DNA of 64,000 nucleotides from Lysobacteraceae bacterium P (GTDB lineage Bacteria > Pseudomonadota > Gammaproteobacteria > Xanthomonadales > Xanthomonadaceae). The stretch is taken from NCBI GenBank assembly GCA_005503055.1, contig SCOX01000003.1, forward strand, positions 62,001 to 126,000, in the 5' to 3' direction. Each line of letters starts with the position of its first letter. The stretch's first letter is position 1. A program made the position numbers and the translations under genes. A model generated the notes under the pieces. That model saw only the letters and a program-made list of their open reading frames with translations, was not told the DNA's origin and did not search any database. Below, piece by piece: positions 7,189-14,803 of the stretch.

Positions 7189-9963
7189 ATGACCGACACG
7201 CCGCGCCTCGTCCTGATCGACGGATCCAGTTACCTCTATCGCGCCTTCCACGCGCTCCCCCCGCTCACCAACGACGCCGGCGAACCGACCGGCGCGCTGT
7301 TCGGCGTGGTCAACATGCTGCGCGCCACGTTGAAGGAGCAACCTGCCTACGTCGCGTTCGTGGTCGACGCCCCGGGCAAGACTTTCCGCGATGATCTCTA
7401 TCCCGAGTACAAGGCCAACCGCGCCGCGATGCCCGACGACCTGCGCGCGCAGGTCGAGCCGATGTGCGAAATCGTCAATGCACTGGGCATGACGATCCTG
7501 CGCGTGGATGGCGTGGAGGCCGACGACGTGATCGGCACGCTGGCCATACGCGCGGCGGAGCAGGGCATCGAGGTCACCATTTCCACCAGCGACAAGGACT
7601 TCGCCCAACTCGTGCGTCCCGGCATCGCGCTGGTCAACACGATGAGCGGAAGCCGGCTGGATTCGGATGCCAGCGTGATCGACAAGTTCGGCGTGCGCCC
7701 GGAGCAGATCATCGACCTGCTCGCGCTGATGGGCGACAGCGTCGACAACATTCCAGGCGTCGACAAATGCGGCCCCAAGACCGCGGCGAAATGGCTGGGC
7801 GAATACGGCACGCTCGACAACGTCATCGCGAATGCGGAGCAGATCAAGGGCAAGATCGGCGAGAACCTGCGCGCCGCGCTGCCGCGCCTGCCGCTCAACC
7901 GCACGCTCACCACGATCAGGACCGACGTCGAGCTCGACCGCGCGCCGACCGATCTGGTGCTGCGCGATCGCCATGTCGACGAGCTGCGCGTGCTCTACGC
8001 GCGCTACGGCTTCAAGCAGGCGCTGCGCGAACTGGAAGGTCCGGGCGCCGTGGTCGAGGACCACGCGGGCAGCCCGGCCGGCGTTCGCAATACCGCGGCC
8101 GGTTATGCGCGTTCGGGCGCGCCGGCGCAGGGCCTGGATCCCGCGCTCTCGGCGAAGGGCGAGTACGAGGCGATCCTGACGCCGGAGCAATTGGATGTCT
8201 GGCTGGCGCGCCTGCGCGATGCCGAGGAATTCGCGTTCGATACCGAGACCGACTCGTTCGATCCGATGCAGGCCAACCTGATCGGTCTGAGTTTCGCCGT
8301 CGAACCGGGCCACGCCGCCTACCTGCCGCTGGCGCACGACTACCCCGGCGCGCCGAAGCAGCTCGATCGCAATGAGGTGCTTGGCGCGCTGCGTCCATTG
8401 TTCGAGGACGCCTCACGCAAGAAGATGGGCCAGCACGGCAAGTACGATCTGCACGTGCTGCGTCGCAACGGCATCGACGTGCGCGGTTACGCCGACGACA
8501 CCATGCTGGAAAGCTTCATCTACAACGCGACGGCAACGCGCCACGACATGAACTCGCTGGCCGGGCGTTACCTGGGCTACGAAACGGTCAAGTACGAGGA
8601 CGTCGCGGGCAAGGGCGCCAAGTCGATTCCGTTCTCGCAGGTGTCCATCGAGGACGCGACCCGCTACGCCGCCGAGGACGCCGACGTCACGCTGCGCCTG
8701 CACCGCGTCCTGTCATCGAAGCTGGAGGCCGTACCGGGCCTCTCGCACGTCTATCACACGATCGAGATGCCATTGGTCCAGGTGCTCGAACGCGTGGAAG
8801 CGAACGGCGTGATGGTCGACGCCGACGAACTGCGCCGGCAGTCGGCGGACCTGGGCAAGCGCATGCTCGCCGCGCAGCAGAAGGCGACCGAGATGGCGGG
8901 TCGCACTTTCAATCTCGATTCGCCCAAGCAGCTGGGCCAGTTGCTGTTCGACGAACTGAAGCTTCCTGCGCTGGTGAAGACGCCGTCCGGCGCTCCGTCG
9001 ACCAACGAGGAAGCGCTGGAGGCCATCGCCGAACAACACGAACTGCCGCGCGTGATCCTGGAATACCGCGGTCTGGCGAAGCTGCGCAGCACCTACACCG
9101 ACAAGTTGCCGGAGATGGTCAACCGCGACACCGGCCGCGTGCATACCAGCTATCACCAGGCGGGCGCGGCGACGGGCCGGCTCGCGTCCAGCGATCCGAA
9201 CCTGCAGAACATCCCGATCCGCACCGACGACGGTCGGCGTATCCGCCAGGCCTTCGTCGCGCCGGAAGGCCGCCGCATCGTCGCCTGCGACTACTCGCAG
9301 ATCGAGCTGCGGATCATGGCGCACCTGTCGGGGGACCCGAGCCTGCTGCGCGCGTTCGAGTCCGGCGCCGACATCCACCGCGCGACCGCGGCGGAAGTGT
9401 TCGGCAAGGCCATGGACGAGGTGAGCGGCAACGAACGCCGCGCCGCGAAGGCGATCAACTTCGGCCTGATGTACGGCATGGGCGCTTTCGGCCTGGCGCG
9501 GCAGCTGGGCATTGCGCGCGGCGAGGCGCAGGACTACATCGCGCTCTACTTCAGCCGCTACCCGGGCGTGCGCGATTTCATGGAGCGCACGCGCCAGCAG
9601 GCGCGCGAGCAGGGCTATGTCGAGACCGTGTTCGGCCGCCGCCTGTATCTGGACAATATCCACGCACGCAACCAGGGCCTGCGCGCAGGCGCCGAACGCG
9701 CGGCGATCAACGCGCCGATGCAGGGCACCGCCGCGGACATCATCAAGCTGGCGATGATCTCGATAGACGAATGGCTGGCCGATCACCGCGACCGCGCGCT
9801 GATGGTCCTGCAGGTGCACGACGAACTGGTGTTCGAGGTCGAAACCGGGTTCGTCGATACCCTGGTGTCCGAGGCCCGGGATCGGATGTCGCGGGCGGCC
9901 GGATTGCGGGTGCCGCTCGTGGTCGACAGCGGCGTGGGCGCCAACTGGGACGAGGCCCACTGA
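7189..9963 (+). CDS. polA: DNA polymerase I
   Basis: This 924-residue protein is nearly the length of E. coli Pol I (928). It contains the 5'-3' flap nuclease domain (about residues 1-290, with the H3TH region NIPGVDKCGPKTAAKWL), a 3'-5' proofreading domain (about 325-515), and the family A polymerase domain (about 540-924). The proofreading domain keeps its catalytic acid motifs (FAFDTETDS, and YAAEDADVTLRL near its end). The polymerase domain shows motif A (DYSQIELRIMAHLS), the O helix (RRAAKAINFGLMYGMGAFG) and motif C (QVHDELVFEV). It fills gaps in Okazaki fragment processing and excision repair. All domains look active. Confidence 0.98.
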   Translation: MTDTPRLVLIDGSSYLYRAFHALPPLTNDAGEPTGALFGVVNMLRATLKEQPAYVAFVVDAPGKTFRDDLYPEYKANRAAMPDDLRAQVEPMCEIVNALGMTILRVDGVEADDVIGTLAIRAAEQGIEVTISTSDKDFAQLVRPGIALVNTMSGSRLDSDASVIDKFGVRPEQIIDLLALMGDSVDNIPGVDKCGPKTAAKWLGEYGTLDNVIANAEQIKGKIGENLRAALPRLPLNRTLTTIRTDVELDRAPTDLVLRDRHVDELRVLYARYGFKQALRELEGPGAVVEDHAGSPAGVRNTAAGYARSGAPAQGLDPALSAKGEYEAILTPEQLDVWLARLRDAEEFAFDTETDSFDPMQANLIGLSFAVEPGHAAYLPLAHDYPGAPKQLDRNEVLGALRPLFEDASRKKMGQHGKYDLHVLRRNGIDVRGYADDTMLESFIYNATATRHDMNSLAGRYLGYETVKYEDVAGKGAKSIPFSQVSIEDATRYAAEDADVTLRLHRVLSSKLEAVPGLSHVYHTIEMPLVQVLERVEANGVMVDADELRRQSADLGKRMLAAQQKATEMAGRTFNLDSPKQLGQLLFDELKLPALVKTPSGAPSTNEEALEAIAEQHELPRVILEYRGLAKLRSTYTDKLPEMVNRDTGRVHTSYHQAGAATGRLASSDPNLQNIPIRTDDGRRIRQAFVAPEGRRIVACDYSQIELRIMAHLSGDPSLLRAFESGADIHRATAAEVFGKAMDEVSGNERRAAKAINFGLMYGMGAFGLARQLGIARGEAQDYIALYFSRYPGVRDFMERTRQQAREQGYVETVFGRRLYLDNIHARNQGLRAGAERAAINAPMQGTAADIIKLAMISIDEWLADHRDRALMVLQVHDELVFEVETGFVDTLVSEARDRMSRAAGLRVPLVVDSGVGANWDEAH

Positions 9964-10130
9964 CCGTTCGTCGGACAGTGCTATCGTCACGTTCCATGCC
10001 AGGGCGCGCGGATGCCCGTTCGGGCGGGAATCGCGGGGAAAAACGTTTTCAATTCGGTGAATGCCTCCTGAACCCAACGAATTGTTAACCCTTATCTTCA
10101 CGAACCATCCATGTATGGAATGGTCATATA

Positions 10131-10253
10131 GGTCGCGACAGGTGCAACGCCTGTCGCCGATCTCTCCCTCCCCTGGAGTGATCCCGGAGCGAAGGCCCCT
10201 CCCCAGGTCCCGCTCCCCAGCCCCGCCGGCCCCCCCTGCCTGCGGGGCTTTTT
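10131..10253 (+). ncRNA. sX13-like small regulatory RNA with C-rich loops, downstream of polA
   Basis: Four hairpins follow each other in about 123 bases. H1 (10135-10157) is GCGACAGG paired with CCTGTCGC. H2 (10160-10182) has a CTCC/GGAG stem with outer ATC/GAT pairs and the loop CTCCCCT. H3 (10186-10216) pairs GGAGCG with CGCTCC around a C-rich interior containing CCCCTCCCC. H4 is a terminator whose loop holds seven consecutive C. Xanthomonas sX13, as I recall it, is about 115 nt, lies downstream of polA and exposes C-rich motifs that pair with G-rich ribosome binding sites; this matches in place, size and design. The 5' end is estimated, and CATATA at 10125-10130 could be a -10 element. 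Confidence 0.68.
10219..10253 (+). terminator. Rho-independent terminator of the sX13-like RNA (and possibly polA)
   Basis: AGCCCCGC (10219-10226) pairs perfectly with GCGGGGCT (10242-10249), followed by five T and then ATTT. The 15-base loop is unusually long and contains seven C in a row. Confidence 0.82.
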
Positions 10254-10528
10254 ATTTCTGGCGTCGCCAGAAACAAACCCAAAGTTCTGCGATGCAAAAC
10301 CTCGGGCCCCCGCGCCGATATCTCCGAACCCTGCGGCTGCGGCCGCGCCCCTTACCAAGGGGGCTGTGACTCCAGTTCGACCGGCTCGACCTGAGCATCG
10401 TCATCGCGCGTCTTGAGCAGCGTCATGTCGGCGCAGGGCGGGACTAAGGCCGCCATGACGTCCGCAATCGCGCCACGGGCACCCGTTACCCGTTAGCGTC
10501 TATGCATCCGGTCCATTGCGAGGCGCCC
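10254..10528. other. Intergenic stretch before the DUF421 gene
   Basis: The whole polA to DUF421 gap is 565 bases, and its middle is the small RNA above. The stretch from 9964 to 10130 holds nothing recognisable beyond a short AT-richer segment at 10048-10130. The stretch from 10254 to 10528 has no supported gene; TTACCC/TTAGCG repeats near 10485-10499 may be part of the promoter of the next gene. Confidence 0.5.
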
Positions 10529-11020
10529 ATGTTCGAGATGTCGATGCCGTGGTGGGAGTTCGTGCTGCGCGCCGTGGTGGTCTACGTCGTGCTGCTGACG
10601 ATGATCCGGATGTCGGGCAAACGCACGATGGGGCAGTTCACCGCGTTCGACATGCTGCTGATCGTCCTGCTCGGCAATGCGGTACAGAACGCGCTGCTCG
10701 GCAAGGACACGTCCATGAGCGGTGGACTGCTGCTGGCGGCCACGCTGATCGTGCTCAACTGGACGGTCGGCTTCGTCACCGCGCGCAGCCGCAAGGCCGA
10801 GCGCCTGCTCGAAGGCGAGCCGGTGGTGCTGGCGCGCAACGGCCACGTCTACCGTGATGTCCTGCGGCGCGAACTCGTCAGCCGCGACGACTTCGCCAAG
10901 TCGATGCGCGAGACCGGTTGCAGCGAGATCGACCGGATCCACCTCGCGCTGCTGGAAACCAACGGCCACATCACCATCCTGCTGCGCGACGAGCCCAAGC
11001 ACGACGACGAGGACGTCTGA
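10529..11020 (+). CDS. DUF421 (YetF-like) membrane protein
   Basis: This 163-residue protein has N-terminal membrane helices (about residues 6-28, 35-53 and 58-78) and the family motif RMSGKRTMGQFTAFDMLLIV. It ends in the soluble DUF421 domain, with VVLARNGHVYRDVLRRELVSRDDF and SEIDRIHLALLETNGHITILL. YetF/YrbG-type proteins are of uncertain role, linked in some bacteria to envelope or spore functions. The ATG at 10529 has GAGG six bases upstream; an earlier ATG at 10502 has none. It is convergent with hemF. Confidence 0.86.
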   Translation: MFEMSMPWWEFVLRAVVVYVVLLTMIRMSGKRTMGQFTAFDMLLIVLLGNAVQNALLGKDTSMSGGLLLAATLIVLNWTVGFVTARSRKAERLLEGEPVVLARNGHVYRDVLRRELVSRDDFAKSMRETGCSEIDRIHLALLETNGHITILLRDEPKHDDEDV

Positions 11021-11029
11021 ACGCGGCCC

Positions 11030-11980
11030 TCAGCCCAGTTCGGCGAACCAGTCGCGCGGGCGCAGGTAATCGCCAAGGCGCGCCTCGGCGCTGCCTTCTT
11101 CCGGTGCGAATCCGTATTCCCAACGCACCAGCGGCGGCAGGCTCATCAGGATCGATTCGGTGCGTCCGCCCGATTGCAGGCCGAACAGCGTGCCGCGATC
11201 GAACACCAGGTTGAACTCGACATAGCGGCCGCGTCGGTACAGCTGGAACTGCCGCTCGCGATCGCCATGCGGCATGTGCTTGCGGCGTTCGACGATGGGC
11301 AGGTAGGCGTCGAGGAAACCGTCGCCGACCGCGCGCAGGTACGCGAAATCGGCATCGGCGTCCTCGTGCAGGTCGTCGAAGAACAGCCCGCCGACGCCGC
11401 GCGTCTCGTTGCGGTGCTTGAGGAAGAAGTACTCGTCGCACCAGTGCTTGTGCTTCGCGTAGCGCGCCTCGCCGCCGAACGGCTCGCACAGCGCTCGCGC
11501 CGTGCGGTGCCAGTGCAGCACGTCCTCGTCCACCGGGTAGAACGGCGTGAGGTCGAAACCGCCGCCGAACCACCACGCCACGGTCTCGCCGTCGCGTACC
11601 GCATGGAAGTGGCGCACGTTCGCGTGCGTGGTCGGCAGGTGCGGATTGCGCGGGTGGAACACCAGCGACACGCCCACCGCGCGCCACGAGGCGCCGGCCA
11701 GCTCCGGCCGCGCGGCGGTCGCCGAAGGAGGCAGCTTGTTGCCGGACACGTCGGAGAAGCCGATGCCGGCCTGCTCGAACACTGCACCGTCGCGCAGGAT
11801 CCGCGTGCGACCGCCTCCGCCGCTGAGCCCGCCGGCGCCTGCATCGTCCGGGGTGCGCTCCCATCGATCCTCGCGGAAGCGGGCGCTGCCGTCCGCGGCC
11901 TCGATCGCAGCGCAGATGCGGTCCTGCAGGCCGGTCAGGTAGTTGCGGACCTCGTCGAAGCCGGGGGCGGGCTCGGTCAT
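11030..11980 (-). CDS. hemF: Oxygen-dependent coproporphyrinogen III oxidase
   Basis: This protein of about 316 residues catalyses the aerobic oxidative decarboxylation of coproporphyrinogen III to protoporphyrinogen IX in haem synthesis. Family signatures are easy to see: [53 protein letters not shown] and the C-terminal [16 protein letters not shown] with [13 protein letters not shown]. Length fits the bacterial enzyme (about 300). The start could also be the GTG two codons upstream (11986). A possible -10 box (TATCAT) lies at 12011-12016 on the minus strand. Confidence 0.96.
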   Translation of the reverse strand: MTEPAPGFDEVRNYLTGLQDRICAAIEAADGSARFREDRWERTPDDAGAGGLSGGGGRTRILRDGAVFEQAGIGFSDVSGNKLPPSATAARPELAGASWRAVGVSLVFHPRNPHLPTTHANVRHFHAVRDGETVAWWFGGGFDLTPFYPVDEDVLHWHRTARALCEPFGGEARYAKHKHWCDEYFFLKHRNETRGVGGLFFDDLHEDADADFAYLRAVGDGFLDAYLPIVERRKHMPHGDRERQFQLYRRGRYVEFNLVFDRGTLFGLQSGGRTESILMSLPPLVRWEYGFAPEEGSAEARLGDYLRPRDWFAELG

Positions 11981-12110
11981 GTTCACGGGGACGTAGCGGG
12001 GATGGCGCGCATGATAGCCGCCGCCCGTTCAGGGGCAGTCGACGGATCGGCCAAGCGTGTCGCGAGCCGGTGCCGAACGCGTTCCGGATTGAAGGTGTGG
12101 GAGGTGTGTC

Positions 12111-13790
12111 GTGCGCATGCTCCGGCCGTGGTGTGTCCTGTCCACCGTACTGATCGCGGCTGTGTGCGCGAGCTCGTGCAAGCGCGACGCCGAACCGGCA
12201 GCGCCAGCGCCCGCCGCGCAGGCCCCGGCGACCGTCCCGCCGACCGCGCCCGCCGCGGCGCCTGCAGCCACTGAACGTGTATTCGGCCAGGAAGAACTCG
12301 ACCAGATGGTCGCGCCAATCGCGCTGTATCCCGATTCCCTGCTGACACAGGTGCTGATGGCCGCGACCTATCCGGGCAACGTCGCCGATGCCGTGGCCTG
12401 GTCGAAGGCGCATCCCGATGCGAAGGGCGATGCGGCCGTGAAGCAGGTGGCCGAACAACCGTGGGATCCCAGCGTGCAGTCGCTGGTGGCGTTCCCGCAG
12501 GTGATGGCGACGCTGGGGCAGGATCCGGGCTGGGTGCAGCGCCTGGGCGATGCGTTCCTCGCGCAGCCGGGCGACGTGATGGACGCGGTGCAGCGACTGC
12601 GCCGCGCCGCGCAGGCCGCCGGCAATCTGCAGTCCTCGCCGCAGCAGACGGTGAACGTCGTGCCCGCGCAGACCGCGCCCGCACCGGCGTCCGCGCCTGT
12701 CGACGGCGGCGCCGCAGCGCCGCCACCGCCGGCCACCGGCGAGACGATCATCGAGATCGCGCCGACCAATCCCGAAGTCGTGTACGTGCCAAGCTACAAC
12801 CCGACCACCGTTTACGGGTCGTGGCCGTATCCGTCGTACCCGCCCGCCTACTACCCGCCGACGGCGGCCTGGTATCCCGGCAGCGCGCTCATGACCGGCC
12901 TGGCCTTCGGCACCGGCGTGGCCGTGGCCGATGCGCTGTGGGGCGACTGGGACTGGGGTGGCGGCGATGTCGACATCGACGTGAACCGCTACAACAACAT
13001 CAACACCAATCGCCAGATCAGTTCCGACCGCAGCACCTGGCGGCACGATTCGAACTATCGCGGCGGCACGCCCTACCGCGACTCGCGCAGCCGCGAGCAG
13101 TTCGGCCAGCAACGGCTGCCCGGCGCGGAGAACCGCCAGTCGTTCCGCGGCAACGACGCGGCGCACGATGCCAGCCGCGACCGCGCGCGCCAGGAAATGC
13201 AGCGTCGCGGCCTCGAGGCGCCGGCGGCCAGCAACCGCCAGGCCCAGGACCGCGCACGCGAAGCCGGTCGCGACATCCGCGAGCGCCCGGGCGGTGGCGG
13301 ACTCGACGCTCGACCCGGGCAGGGCGGCGGTGGCACGCAGGCATCGCGCGATCGCGCGCGCGACGTGGCGCAGGCGCGAACGCAGCCTGCAGGACAACGC
13401 GACAACGCACGCAACGTCGCCGATGCGCGGACCCGCCAGGGCGGCGGCCAGACCGGGCAGCATCGCGACGCAGCGCGCACCACGCAGGCCAACAACCGTG
13501 CACGCGACCAGGCCCGTAGCCAGCACGCGCAACAGGCTCGCGCTCAGCCGCGTTCGCAGGTGAACAGCCCGCGTCCACAGCACCAGCAACAGCGCACGCA
13601 CCAGCCGTCGCATCAGCCCTCGCGCAACAACGCGTTCGCCGGCGCCAGCCATCCGCAGCAAGCGCGCGCGCAGGCGAACCGCGGGCAGGCCAGCCGGCAG
13701 TCGGCGCAACGCCCGCCGGCGTCGCGTGGTGGCGGCCAACAGGTGCAGCGCCAGCAACGCAGTGGCGGTGGCGCGCATCGTCGCGGCTGA
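12111..13790 (+). CDS. DUF3300 envelope lipoprotein with long basic low-complexity tail
   Basis: This 559-residue protein starts at GTG with GGAGG six bases upstream. A signal sequence ends in a possible lipobox (ASSC). The DUF3300 domain follows at about residues 58-270 (ELDQMVAPIALYPDSLLTQVLMAATYP, then EVVYVPSYNPTTVYG). A short Gly-rich hydrophobic stretch (about 260-280) leads to a roughly 270-residue tail rich in Arg, Gln, Ala, Asn and His with degenerate RDRAR-type repeats. DUF3300 proteins are exported and poorly understood. The DUF2950 partner follows 20 bases downstream, a frequent pairing, so an envelope-related two-gene unit is likely. Confidence 0.83.
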   Translation: MRMLRPWCVLSTVLIAAVCASSCKRDAEPAAPAPAAQAPATVPPTAPAAAPAATERVFGQEELDQMVAPIALYPDSLLTQVLMAATYPGNVADAVAWSKAHPDAKGDAAVKQVAEQPWDPSVQSLVAFPQVMATLGQDPGWVQRLGDAFLAQPGDVMDAVQRLRRAAQAAGNLQSSPQQTVNVVPAQTAPAPASAPVDGGAAAPPPPATGETIIEIAPTNPEVVYVPSYNPTTVYGSWPYPSYPPAYYPPTAAWYPGSALMTGLAFGTGVAVADALWGDWDWGGGDVDIDVNRYNNINTNRQISSDRSTWRHDSNYRGGTPYRDSRSREQFGQQRLPGAENRQSFRGNDAAHDASRDRARQEMQRRGLEAPAASNRQAQDRAREAGRDIRERPGGGGLDARPGQGGGGTQASRDRARDVAQARTQPAGQRDNARNVADARTRQGGGQTGQHRDAARTTQANNRARDQARSQHAQQARAQPRSQVNSPRPQHQQQRTHQPSHQPSRNNAFAGASHPQQARAQANRGQASRQSAQRPPASRGGGQQVQRQQRSGGGAHRRG

Positions 13791-13810
13791 TGGAGTCCTG
13801 GAGAAACCCG

Positions 13811-14707
13811 ATGAAGCGTCCAACGCAGATCACGCTGGCCCTGCTCGCGCTGCTGTCCGCCGCGCCCGCCTTCGCGCAGCAGGCGTATCCGACCGCCGAA
13901 GCCGCGGCCGACGCGTTCGTTGCCGCAGTCGAAAAGCAGGATCAGCCGGCCTTGCAGAAGGTGCTCGGCGCGAACTGGCGCGACTACATCCCGATGGAGG
14001 GCATCGACCGCGAAGACGTCGACGCCTTCCTCGCGCAGTGGAAGCAATCGCATCGCATCGTCGCCGACGGCGAGAAGGCGCAGCTCGCGGTCGGCAACGA
14101 CGGCTGGACGCTGCCGATTCCGCTGAAGCAGGAAAAGGCCGGCTGGCGTTTCGATCCCAAGGCCGGTGGCGAGGAAATGCGCGTGCGCCGTATAGGCCGC
14201 AACGAGCTGGCGGTGCTGCAGGCTGTGCAGGCGTACCGCGACGCGCAACTGGATTACGCGGAAACCGACCACAACGGCGACGGCGTGCTCGAGTACGCGC
14301 AGCGCGTCCTCAGCACCGACGGCAATCACGATGGCCTGTACTGGCCCGATGACGGTACCGGCGACGTCAGCCCGCTGGGCCCGTTGTTCGCCGACGATCT
14401 GCCCAAGGGCGACTACCTGGGCTATCGCTACCGCATCCTCACCGCGCAGGGTCCTTCGGCGCCCGGCGGCGCGCACGACTACCGCATCGGCGATCGCATG
14501 ACGCGCGGCTTCGCGCTGGTCGCCTGGCCGGCGAAGTACAACGACACCGGCGTGATGAGCTTCATGATCGGCACCGACGGTCAGGTCTTCGAGAAGGACC
14601 TCGGACCCAACGGCGAGGCGCAGGCGAAGGCGATGAAGTCCTTCGATCCGGACAGCAGCTGGACCGAGACGAAGGACGACGCGACGGCTGCGGCCGCGAC
14701 GAACTAG
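13811..14707 (+). CDS. DUF2950 exported protein
   Basis: This 298-residue protein has a clear signal peptide (MKRPTQITLALLALLSAAPAFA, cleavage before QQAYP). The mature part carries DUF2950 hallmarks: YPTAEAAADAFVAAV near the start, RRIGRNELAVLQAVQAYRDAQ, a calcium-loop-like DHNGDGVLEYAQ and the C-terminal RGFALVAWPAKYNDTGVMSF. The start is the ATG seven bases after TGGAG; an earlier ATG at 13790 overlaps the previous stop. It is co-transcribed with the DUF3300 gene. Function is unknown; location is periplasmic. Confidence 0.86.
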   Translation: MKRPTQITLALLALLSAAPAFAQQAYPTAEAAADAFVAAVEKQDQPALQKVLGANWRDYIPMEGIDREDVDAFLAQWKQSHRIVADGEKAQLAVGNDGWTLPIPLKQEKAGWRFDPKAGGEEMRVRRIGRNELAVLQAVQAYRDAQLDYAETDHNGDGVLEYAQRVLSTDGNHDGLYWPDDGTGDVSPLGPLFADDLPKGDYLGYRYRILTAQGPSAPGGAHDYRIGDRMTRGFALVAWPAKYNDTGVMSFMIGTDGQVFEKDLGPNGEAQAKAMKSFDPDSSWTETKDDATAAAATN

Positions 14708-14722
14708 TCGTTCGTCTGCGCA

Positions 14723-14762
14723 GAAAAAAAAAAAGGCCGGGCGCATCGCGCGCACCGGCCTT
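14723..14762 (-). terminator. Rho-independent terminator of the S9 peptidase gene
   Basis: On the minus strand, AAGGCCGG pairs with CCGGCCTT and is followed by a long T run (about 12 T, seen as A on the plus strand at 14724-14734). It lies about 40 bases behind the peptidase stop codon. On the plus strand only a weak T tract follows. Confidence 0.85.
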
Positions 14763-14803
14763 CATCCCGATCCGCTTCCGTCGGGAGCGGTTCGTGTCGG
14801 GGC

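Noticed and set aside
10098-10358. 86-residue minus-strand frame
   Set aside because: It covers the structured small RNA and terminator, has no ribosome binding site and a composition imposed by the C-rich loops.
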